This document shows positions 48,354 through 57,569 of a DNA stretch of 64,000 nucleotides, piece after piece (within the stretch, counting starts at the first letter, position 1; each line of letters starts with the position of its first letter). Source of the DNA: Rehmannia glutinosa. Taxonomy: Eukaryota > Streptophyta > Magnoliopsida > Lamiales > Orobanchaceae. The notes beneath the pieces are model-generated. The model was given only the letters and a program-made list of their open reading frames with translations. It was not told where the DNA came from and ran no database searches. The stretch is from contig CM071930.1 in NCBI GenBank assembly GCA_016081115.2, positions 38,229,335-38,293,334 of the forward strand. The letters are read 5' to 3'. Position numbers and translations under genes: made by a program.

Positions 48354-48807
48354 GGATAAAAGATTATAAATTATTCAGCCAAGAGAATAGGGTGGGCATA
48401 AATAGCCTTCAGTTGCATGACAAGGTTTACTTTACAAGAAAATAGCACAATAGAAAAAAAGAGAGAAGTAAAAAAAAAAAAAAGTTAAAATAGTCGTCAA
48501 AGTTAACACGTATATTCAAGTTTTTACAAACAAAAGAAAGTAAAGACCACTAGGTGACATGGAAAGCAAAACTTCTACCTGATGATGTCAAATCTTATCA
48601 AGCCCAGCCCTTGGGAGTGAGGCCTGAGGACTCAACACTAAAGTTGGGGAATTTATTCAAACAAAAGCTCCATACACCTAAAAGCAATAAATGGTTTTTG
48701 TAATAGTGTCATCAAATAGTTAATCACGAAGCAAACTTACAGAGCATCAATGAAAAAGAGAGGAGGCGTCGTGAGCAATGCATGAAAAATACGGTCAAAA
48801 CAAATTA

Positions 48808-49087
48808 CGGTTAATTACAAAAAGTACCTTGAGGTTTAACCTAATCACCAAAAACCCCATCTAACTTTTAAAATCACAAAAATACCCTGAGGTTTTATTT
48901 TGTCTAACATTTACCCCATTCATAAGCAAAACAAATTTTAAAATCCCCATCATATTTTAAAAATATTACAATTTATCCATTAATTTTAACACGTATTCAA
49001 AACTCGGGATACTTTTTGTAATTTTGAAAGTTAGCTGGGTTTTTTTGTAATTAGGTAAACCTCAAGGGTACTTTTTGTAATTATCCC
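48808..49087. mobile_element. MULE-type miniature element, perfect 9-bp duplication
   Basis: AACAAATTA flanks both sides (48799-48807 and 49088-49096). Long inverted ends of about 75 bp share TAATTACAAAAAGTACC and GAGGTTTA. It is 280 bp with no coding capacity. A 9-bp duplication is typical of Mutator-like elements. Confidence 0.85.
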
Positions 49088-49136
49088 AACAAATTATGAA
49101 GTGTTTTACTAAATCACGACTATAATATGACATTAC

Positions 49137-49201
49137 CTTCCACCATATGTATCCATATCCAACAACTACAGCAATAATAACTTCATTGTATTTGCCAGAT
49201 G
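49137..49201 (-). pseudogene. Captured DUF1664-family exon with intact splice sites
   Basis: The minus strand reads ASGKYNEVIIAVVVGYGYIWWK, bounded by an AG acceptor (tttaaag) and a GTAATG donor (49131-49136). It corresponds to the KYG-VVVGYGYVWWK membrane-type segment of DUF1664 proteins. Intron presence means genomic DNA, not a retrocopy, was captured. Confidence 0.75.
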
Positions 49202-49785
49202 CTTTAAAAAATAAAAAGTAGGAGAAAACATAGTCAGTCCATGTGCAAGACAGATTATTGCTCAAGGTCAAGCAGGATATCTAGAGGCATCAAAACTTAT
49301 ATTTAGCTAAAAGAGCAGTAAAAGAGTATTGCAACTTAATCAAGACCATTGTGGTTCCAATTTAGTAGAATGATATAACAATAGCAGAAGAACAGACTTG
49401 CATTTCATTAAAGAATATCCACCATCTAGACAGAAATTTCATTGTATTTCCAGCATTATATAACAACTGTTAAAGGCCATGTTAATGGTTCACTTTAACG
49501 TAAATTTCTTTTGAATTTCCTAGCATTATAGCAGGGGACAGTGAGACTGTTAAAGAAATTAAATTTAAGTTTCAACTTCTATGAAATTATAGCTAACAAT
49601 GCTAACCAGATGTCTAGATTTCAAAAAAGTAGACGTAATAACTAATAACTAAGTCATGTACATCTAATGTGTTAGGGGATTCCTCCTAGCTAAAAGCCTA
49701 CTCAATGCCTTCGCAACATCTTTGCTTTACAATCTTTCCATCACCGAATACATTGAGACTTAAAGTACTTATGTTATTATATTTA

Positions 49786-50035
49786 GGCAAAAATTACCCC
49801 TGAGGTTTAGCGTAATTACAAACAAACCCAGTTATCTTTCAAAATTACAAATACCTCCCGTTAAGGTGTTACAAACACCCCCTTCAGATTTGTATTTACC
49901 TAACAACTATTCACATCCGGAGGTTCAATTTGTAAAATAGAAGCAATTGTCAAGAGGGCATTTATAATGTTGAAAGATAACTGTGATTTTTTTGTAATTA
50001 AGCTAAATCACAGGGGTAGGTTTTGTAATTACAAC
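49786..50035. mobile_element. Second MULE-type miniature element, perfect 9-bp duplication
   Basis: TTATATTTA flanks both sides (49777-49785 and 50036-50044). Long inverted ends share CCCCTGAGGTTTAG/CTAAATCACAGGGG and GTTATCTTTCAA/TTGAAAGATAAC. It is the same family as 48808-49087, which it resembles in both ends. Confidence 0.85.
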
Positions 50036-50127
50036 TTATATTTAATGTGGCAAACACATTTTCACTGTCTGCAGAACCAGCATAACAGAAGCATGGTGCA
50101 TAAATGAGACAGCGAAGAACTATGCCC

Positions 50128-50541
50128 TCATTGGACGCGTGCATCCCTTCGTTTTTCGTTCATGTGGCAGTAACAGGAAAAGATCATCAAATCTTGTCCA
50201 ATCTGACATGGAACTGTAACAAGTGCAAGCAATTTCTTGATTTCTTCATTATCAAATGTATCATGTAAACTTACATCTATATGAGAGTCAAAAAAGAGGG
50301 GAGGGGTCATAAATTTCTTAATGTCCCATAAACAGAAAAATGACCTCCCATTGTTCGGACTCAACCGAACAGATAAATTAAATGAATATGGTATGAGCTG
50401 ATATGAAACTGCTATAGTGCTATGCCCTGAAGCAGTTCTGTTAACTGTTTGGCAAATTAAGACAACATAGTATATATCTTGTATTTTGTCACACAATGGT
50501 TTCATCACTGAGAATGACTCAGATGAAGCCTTAGAAGGCAA
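50128..50541 (-). other. Unrecognised 137-codon open frame within the captured region
   Basis: The minus-strand frame includes DNEEIKKLLALVTVPCQIGQ and SESFSVMKPLCDKIQD. No family was recognised, and the start and end are not supported by context. It could be part of the captured gene or chance. No promoter or partner exon was found. Confidence 0.25.
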
Positions 50542-52155
50542 GATTGTAGGAACTCATATCAGAAACCATTAAGACTAACTTCAGATTACAGCTAAGACAA
50601 CTAATTTCTCTACGCTTTCGTCAAATTATATCAATATGGAGGTGGAAACAGGGGTGGATGCATGAGTAAAAGCAACTATATTTGTTAATTTTTATTCTTT
50701 TTTGTGACCATACATAAAACAATAAAGAAGGATTTACATCCTAATGCTAAAATTTCTAAGATTTCAGAGTACTATTGAGAAGATCTGAAATCTATATTTA
50801 TCACATTATTTAGCTACAAATGCCAATATGCAGTAAAAGGAATTCACTATAGTTACAAGTATTTATTCTTGAACCTCAAAATGCACATCACAGATTCTTG
50901 CCAACGATATAACAGAAAAACATTAGTCCTAAAATGTAATTATATAATTATCATCAAAAGGACTCTAATTAGCCCAAACCTCCGAATGTTTTTTAATTAT
51001 CCCTTTTAAATTAAATAAATAAAATGCCTGATATGAATGAGTTGCATTGGCATGACAACTATCTGCCCATGTTTATCCCACTATGGAAATGCAAGTTGAT
51101 CCAGGGTTAAAACTGCCAGCCCCTTGGTCTGGATAGCTATTGCGTATTCAAAGGAACCAAGGGGGATGCATTGAGTAACTATGAGCAAAGAGAAGTTGTT
51201 TTGATGCTTCATTAGGACAGAAACACTCATGTGGACAATATTCAGCTCCTAAAATGGGCAAGACGAAGTTGTTTTAATGTCTTAATAACAATAGAAGCTT
51301 TGTAATTTAAGGATCGTTCAATTCCCTGATAGGAAATACCAGCTTATTTCTGTTTAACATCTGATTCCAATTTACACAATCAGAGAAGGTTGACCCTGGT
51401 GTTGCTTATCCTCTGTTCCTCACTCAGTTATGGCTTCTAGAAAGTCAATACCATCCCACCCCCATTTTTTGATTCTTAAGATCTCACCATGTTATATTCA
51501 TCCATTCCGATTCACAGTTAGGAGTTTCACTATACTGTCACCAATAAAGATTTATACTCATGACAAACAGATTTTTCTAAGTTTCAAAACTTCTGGGCAC
51601 CCAAATTTACTGTATAAAATGCTTCTATTTGATCATTACCAATTAGCCTCCAGAAAATCTATCTACAAATAAATTTTCATCCGACCTTAATTCCAAATAC
51701 CTAATATCTCTCTGTTGCTCATATTCCTTCTTTCTCCCATTCACAATTTTAAGAGAACATTAATAGCAAAAACCAATACACACACACAATCTGATAGTTA
51801 AATAATCACGACATAAGAACATGTATCTTTTGGCACAGAAATAATATCCAACTAACAACAATACTTTATAGGAACTCAAACTACGAAAATCAATGGGTTA
51901 GGGTTTTGACCAGCGAATTTTGATTTGGGGTCAAATCGGTAGAGGCACGGGATCGAGTTAATGGGAGCGACCGGTGGTTTGCTTTGGAACAACAGTGGAA
52001 TCGGGGAACTCAGCATCGAACAACTCACCGATCGGCGATTTTTTTTTTTTTTTTTGTTTAATCGTTCGTGAGAGATTGTGAAAGAAAACGAGAGAAAATG
52101 CAGAGAAAATCGGGTTAACGAAGTTACCAGTGAGAGAGAAATCGTTCCTAAAAAC

Positions 52156-52901
52156 ACCCTCCAACCCAACTCTAAACATCACACCAAATTTGATGTAATA
52201 CTATTCCTTTACACTAAATTTGGTGTAATACAAATATTCCCTCTTTTGCCCTCCAATTTCTTCTAATTCAAACTTTTAATTTATATTGTATCCTATATTT
52301 GATATAAATTCATTTGTAACATGATTTTAGTTATTTAAATTTTGTATATAATTGTTATTTTGGATGAACAATAATTAATATTTACCAATAAATTATTATA
52401 AACTAAACTTAAAATTTTGATAAACTAAAATAATTAATAAACAAAACTATAGTTTAATTAAAAAAACATCAAAGTCTATCATAAAATACAAAACACTAAC
52501 ATTATAATTAAACTTGAAATTTAAATATACTAATTTCGAGAATTAGTAATGTATTAATCTTTTTTTGCTTTAAATATTTGTTTTAGGTTTGTCGTTTTTT
52601 ATTGTCTAGTGTGCAATTTAGTATTTTTATTTATTATGATATTAATTGTAATATTAATTTTGCAATATAATTAATTAATATAATATTAGTTAAATATAAA
52701 TTTTATTTAGTTACATTAATAATAATAAAATATAAGCAAAAGAAATAATTGCATAAACAAATAAATTTGCTATTCCAAAATGAAAAGAAAATATTAAAAT
52801 ACTCATTTGGTGTAAGATTTAGTGTAGTGGGTTGGAGATGAGTTTTGCAAAATTACACCAAAACACCAAATTTGGTGTTATGAGTTGGAGATGGAAAAAG
52901 G
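52156..52901. mobile_element. Probable PIF/Tourist-like miniature element
   Basis: Left CCTCCAACCC...ACACCAAATTTGATGT and right ACACCAAATTTGGTGT...GTTGGAGATGG are inverted. The right copy (52863-52878) is itself a perfect 16-bp palindrome. The interior is extremely AT-rich. Exact ends and the duplication are unclear. Confidence 0.5.
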
Positions 52902-54569
52902 TTAAGGAAAAAAGTTTAATTTTCAAATATTAGTTATTTATGTTTAATCTAAATTGGGCAAAACAGAGCTTTTTGGGTATTGAAGACGTGTTTGGAAACA
53001 GATTTTGGGCAAATCGCATTTCAAATTTAATTTTTAAACATAAAAGAATTTTTCCGACAATCAACATTGGTTACGAGACACGTTGTCGATGAACTCACGT
53101 TAAAGAAGAAATAGACATCGTCTTGTAAAACCATCGCACAAGCCGATGTCTATAACCTAATAGACATCGGTATAGACATCGGTCAGCAAGCCCGATGTCT
53201 ATGAGAGGAAAAATCCGTAAATACACATCGGTTGTCCAAATAACGGATGTTAAAACACATTATACAACAGAAAAATTAGTAAAGTGATGTCTATTCGTAT
53301 TTTTCTTATATTGTATTATTTTGATGGGGTGTGGCATTTTACAAAGCGGAATTCTTAGTGGCTTATACTCGATCATTATTGATATTTTGTGGACCCCAAT
53401 TGCACCCACTACTACGGATCGTCGCATTTGGATTAATTCGGATTATGGTAGGGTTACTTGAAAGTGGCTTATAATTATGTTTGAGAATAGTTCCGGAGGT
53501 TAGTTTGGGAAAATGGATTTGGTCTCCTCATATACAGACAGGAGATCCATTGTCGCTTGGAGATCGATTCACAATCGTTTAGCATTGTATTGGATAATTT
53601 ACGATCGGGGTACTTGTAGTCCGTCCGCATGCCTTTTTGCTATTCGGCATCGGAATCTATTGATCATTTATTTGCGGAGTGCGATTTTATGAAACATATT
53701 TGGGAATGGATTCATGATACATTTCGGTGAGAATGCCGTTAGAATTGGGTATTAATCGGTGTTCATTTTTGCAATTCAACGTAAATTTAGCCTGCAGATT
53801 AATTTTCTTTGGAAAGTGGCAATTATTTGACGAGTTTGGGTTATATGGCACATTCGCAACAATCGGATTTTCGAGACACACCCTCACACGTCAACAACCA
53901 TCGTCTTGATTTGTGCGTTCATCATAGAATCCTCATCCTATAATTCGGCTACATGTTGAATACGAGTTTATGATCTATTATGTTTAAGACGTCCTTGTTA
54001 AGAGGGTCGGGTGCACGGCCAAAGACATACGATTCATAAGATATGGTGGCAACCCCATTCCAAGATGGACTAGAGTAAATATGGATGGTTGTACCCCTAG
54101 GTGGTCCGGTCGGTGTGTTGTGGCGGGCGTTTTAAATCAGAGGGTTTTTTTGGATGCTTCATTTATCGGATTAGTACAGGTTATGCTTTGAATCGGAATT
54201 AGTGGGCGCAATGACGGTGATTGAAAGGGCCTATAAATGAGGTTGGCGTAAAATGTGGCTTGAATCGGATTCTACTTATGTTTGTGGTCTTTTCCTCCGG
54301 TTCTTTGCGGTACCCTGGAAGCTTTATGCACGATTGCGACTTACATTATACTATATCCGAAAATGGAATTCTTGGTATCGCACATCTACGAGAGAAGGGA
54401 ATCGGGTCACAAATATTTTATTTAAAATTGATAGGGAGATTTCGTGGTCGCACATCCCCGACTTCAATTTTGACGGAACTTCACGCGGATGCTATGGGCA
54501 AATGTTTCTACAGGATGCGATAGATCTCTATGGGAATCTCGTTTTGCATGGACGCCACGTCTCTCCCGT

Positions 54570-54735
54570 TTCGGCACCACGCACGGGCAAGTTGTGCCTT
54601 CATGCACGGGCGTGCGTGGTTTGGTGCAAAATTCATATTCACGCATGACCCGTGTGTCTTTTGTCTCAGGAAATATCATGCTCGACACCACGCACGGGCG
54701 GGTCGTGCTTCATAAGCATGGACCGTCCGTGGTGA
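54570..54735 (+). repeat. GC-rich hairpin repeat, two copies 111 bp apart, in LINE G 3' region
   Basis: ACCACGCACG (54576-54585) pairs perfectly with CGTGCGTGGT (54611-54620). ACCACGCACGG (54687-54697) pairs with CCGTCCGTGGT (54723-54733) at 10 of 11. Both loops contain related GTTGTGC/GTCGTGC and TTCAT strings. It lies between RNase H and the tail stem-loop; I see no equivalent in the other LINE copies. Confidence 0.65.
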
Positions 54736-54814
54736 GTCTTTCACGCGGACTACTTTCGGCGACGGCGTCTTTTGGGGCTTCATCGTTCGATGGTTTTTCT
54801 TTTTCTTTTTTCGG

Positions 54815-54890
54815 GGTACTCTTTTTTTCTACCAAGGGTTTTTTCCACGAGGGTGGGTATTACTTTAGTAGGTTTTAACGAGGCCCCCAT
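54815..54890 (+). other. LINE G 3'-tail stem-loop
   Basis: Arms CTACCAAG (54829-54836) and CTTTAGTAG (54863-54871) pair with one mismatch, and CGAGGGTGGG lies in the loop. It is flanked by GGGGTACTC and GGTTTTAACGAGGCCCC. Confidence 0.7.
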
Positions 54891-56164
54891 TCAAACCTAC
54901 CGGGTCGACTTGTGACGGGTTCCTTTCCTTACATTATTGCTAGGTTTAACTTTTCTTGGTGTTTTCCATTTCATTTATGCTAGCTATTTGGCATTGTAAA
55001 CAACACCTTTAACTTTTTTTTTCTTTTTATTATATATTCTTCATTTAGCTAAAAAAAAACCACATGAATAAAATGAGCTTAAAAATAGGTAAAAATGGTA
55101 TCTACACATTGAACAACGCATGAAAACAACTAAAACAATTATTAGAACAATATTAAAAATATTATAGAACACCGAAACAATAGAAACAATGTACAAAATA
55201 ATATATGAATAAAAAACAACATAAAAAATAGGTTAAAGTTGTTTTGAAACATCAAAACAACAAAGAAACATCATAGAAACAATAAAGAAACAAATTTAAT
55301 CAACATCGAAACAACATATTTAACATATAAATCAATGTAGGAACAAAAAAATGAAAAAAATAAAAATAATAAAAAATATGCAGGAGTGTAAAAAAATGTA
55401 CAAAAGGAAAAAAATAGGTACAAAAGTAGTATGAGCGTGTTGTGTGGTATGTGTACCAAAATCAGCGTATTCCATGTAATTTCCCCAAAAACTTTGGTGT
55501 CCCAAGGGCCCAAACCCATTAGTCCAACTTGGGCTATATCAATAGAGCAAATTTTGGCTATTCCTTCTATGTGGGATGGAGCTTTTCTCCTTCCCCATAT
55601 TTTCTATTTTCCATATTAATTTCTAGTTTTAAGTGGCTAACTTGTAGCATTAATTTCTCATTCAGGGAACTGGTTTTGAAAAATTCAAAATGTCAATCTC
55701 ATCTACTCACTTAATAGAATTTTAACATATAATTTAATTTCATTTTCCACTAATGGAAACCACTTAAAATATTTGGTCAAAATCGGATCAACAACCAATT
55801 TCTCAAACCAAAATTCCAACATACTCTTGATGAACTGCAATAAGGCTTCTTTTTCGTTCACGTATTTGGTGATCATTATGTTGTTAAGTATTTGACAATT
55901 TCATAATTCAAAATTATTATTTAGATTGTAGTTATTATTGCATCTAATCAGGTACTATATGGGAAAAAATGATAAATATTGGTTAGGATTTCAAATACGA
56001 ATATTCAAATTAAGTCGCATGTATACGAATTTATTTTCAAATAAGAATAAGAATCGATATTTGTATTCAAACATTAAAAGAATACAAATAAGAATATTCT
56101 CTAAATGAGCCGAATAAGAATAGAATATTTGATATTCGACTCGATTCGATCAGTTACACCTCTA

Positions 56165-56980
56165 ATAGAAGGCAAGCATGAGCATGAAAGATGACAATCA
56201 TACAATGTGAAGACTTCATTAGCGCATTTTATCAAACACCTCTTAGGAAAGAATTTGGGAGCAGATGGTAAATGCATTGGATAATTCAATTCAATCCCAA
56301 AATTCAATACCAAAACCTAATTCTAACATGAAAACTCAAAGCATAATCCAACATCCAACAACTATTAAGCAATAAGCACCACATACCAATTACACCACAG
56401 AGAGAAAATGGGGAAACCATAGGGAAAGATTTTTGAGTGAAGTATACTTACCAATGGATGTATGGAGGACATGAGGTAGGTGGGTGATGTATGTGAATGT
56501 TCCCAATTCGAGGATTGAGTAGATTGTGTACGTGTTTTGGTAGTAAAGAGGCGTTGTGTCTCGAGTAGGAGGCCAAGGGAGTGTTTTGTTGTGTATGGAT
56601 ATAAGCGGGGGGACGATTATAAGGGGTGACCACGGACCTTGTGCTGCAGTCACTGGGAAAGCTGGGCTTTTTATAGGCAATACTGCTGCACGTTGCAACA
56701 AATGACCTGGCATCGGCTTTCCGACTACGTGTTAAAAACACGCCATGACATGCAACAAGGGGTTCGAGGAATGATGCAATTAAAGTAATCCTAATAATGC
56801 AAAAATTACTACTATGATGCAATAAAACAAATGCAACTACTAAACTATTTTAAAACTACTAAACCAATAAAAGGGCTTGAGTTGCCTCCAAGAAGCGCTA
56901 AATTTATAGTCTTGACCGGACTCTTTGGATAATGACGAATCCACCTCTCCGAGTGGGAGATTAAGGATTTTAAGCTTCAT
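56165..56980 (-). other. Gypsy A spacer between integrase and downstream ORF
   Basis: It shares the string cgcattttatcaaa and the motif gttgcctccaagaagcgcta (about 56880-56905) with Gypsy B. Open frames of up to 124 codons at 56390-56822 lack known motifs. Confidence 0.55.
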
Positions 56981-56984
56981 ATCC

Positions 56985-57566
56985 AAAATAATATTTCAAC
57001 CTTTGCTCATTAACCGAAACGTGTTGCCATCTTTACTTTATAGCTCTATTGCACCAAATGGCAAAACACGCACGATAACATATGGTCCGAGACCATCTCG
57101 ATTTGATTTGCTCGGAAATAGTTTCAACCGCGAGTTGAATAATAATACTGCTGCCCAGGAGAAATTCACGCCTCAAAATCGTTTTGTCATGCCACTTCTT
57201 GGTCTTTTCCTTGTATATTTTGGCATTCTCATAAGCCTCATTTCGAATTCCTCCATCTCATCAAGTTGTAGAAGTATGTTCTCATCATTTTGCCTATAAG
57301 TCAAAATTTAACATCTTCACGGCCCAATACGCACGATGCTCAAGTTCCATTGGCAAATGACATACCTTCCCGAACACCAAGCGATATGGGGATATACCAA
57401 TAGATGTTTTAAAGATCGTTCGATATGCCGGAGTGAGTGCATCATCCAATTTATGAGCCCAGTCCTTTCGATTGCGGCTCGAGTTTTCTCAAGAATTTGC
57501 TTCACCTCACGATTTGAAATTTCACTGTCAATTAGATTGAGGGTGGCCATATTTGTGAAAATTAAA
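56985..57566 (-). pseudogene. Gypsy A integrase C-terminal part
   Basis: Minus-strand reading, across frames, is HPQSN-, EISNREVKQILEKT, a damaged ALWAYRTA segment, then SPYRLVFG and HLPVEL-HRAYWA-type residues. ENILLQLDEMEEFRNEAYEN and AKIYKEKTKKWHDK follow, then a PHGAIEL-type end (about 57050). This is the well-conserved end of Athila/Tat integrase, which inserts the cDNA. Frameshifts show inactivity. The frame is cut upstream by LINE E. Confidence 0.75.
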
Positions 57567-57569
57567 TAT

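Larger units (their letters stand above)
45923..53313. mobile_element. CACTA element 3 with captured gene, target duplication TAT
   Basis: The left end TACTACAAGAAAAACGC (first base changed from C) and the right end TTTTTCTTATATTG (two changes) are CACTA termini. TAT flanks both sides (45920-45922 and 53314-53316). Subterminal repeats of GACATCGGT type fill 45945-46350 and 53050-53290. No transposase frame was seen, so it is non-autonomous. About 5.5 kb of the interior is gene-like minus-strand DNA (Pack-CACTA) with later miniature-element insertions. Confidence 0.8.
43063..54540 (+). pseudogene. LINE G ORF2 (endonuclease, RT, RNase H), split by CACTA 3
   Basis: The start is MNCIFWNIRGIGND at 43063. 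Endonuclease motifs are GDFNDVVGNHERQGG (about 43453-43495) and CSDHNPIFLNC (about 43705-43740). RT motifs are ALGPDGFGGHF (about 44400), VLIPKTKSVDRVEDFKPI (about 44530-44585), VKIDIRKAFDTL (about 44775-44810) and a damaged YADD (about 45078-45095). PITYLGVPLF is at about 45278, and 45480-45670 reads SLLKAMESTIRNFICPGT, then DDGGLGI. It resumes after the CACTA with zf-RVT-like DNA (about 53560-53700). RNase H follows (KMWLESDSTYVCGL at about 54250). Many frameshifts. Confidence 0.75.
35462..55059 (+). mobile_element. LINE G, full-length LINE with 16-bp target duplication
   Basis: CCACATGAATAAAATG stands at 35446-35461 and again at 55060-55075, directly after the A-run at the 3' end. Removing Gypsy B and CACTA 3 with their duplications leaves about 6.5 kb, the usual size for a complete plant LINE. 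Parts in order are a 5' leader, ORF1 (from 35557), ORF2 with endonuclease, RT and RNase H, a GC-rich repeat block (54570-54735), a tail stem-loop (54815-54890) and the end tagctaaaaaaaaa. Stops and frameshifts show it is dead. Being full length, it is the best reference copy in the window. Confidence 0.9.
34871..55486. mobile_element. MULE-like element hosting the full-length LINE, 8-bp duplication
   Basis: AAAAACTT flanks both ends (34863-34870 and 55487-55494). The left end GGGAAATTGACA and right end revcomp GGGGAAATTACA are related, and further inside TACTATTTTACCTA matches TACTTTTGTACCTA. Its own DNA, about 1 kb (34871-35461 and 55076-55486), is AT-rich with degenerate repeats of gaaacaacaaagaaacatcg type. 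No transposase seen. The class is uncertain, but the insertion is well supported. Confidence 0.6.
33770..56164. mobile_element. hAT element (non-autonomous) inserted in Gypsy A
   Basis: The ends TAGGGATGTAA (33770) and TTACACCTCTA (to 56164) are inverted repeats matching at 9 of 11. The flanks AGAGAAGG (33762-33769) and ATAGAAGG (56165-56172) are an 8-bp duplication with one change. Both ends are rich in GAATACGAATA-type repeats (33840-33960 and 55990-56150). Its own DNA is about 1.8 kb; the rest is the nested MULE-like element and its contents. No transposase seen. Confidence 0.7.

Noticed and set aside
56390..56822. 107- and 124-codon minus-strand frames as genes
   Set aside because: They fall in the Athila-like spacer that is conserved as non-coding DNA in Gypsy B, and no motif is present.
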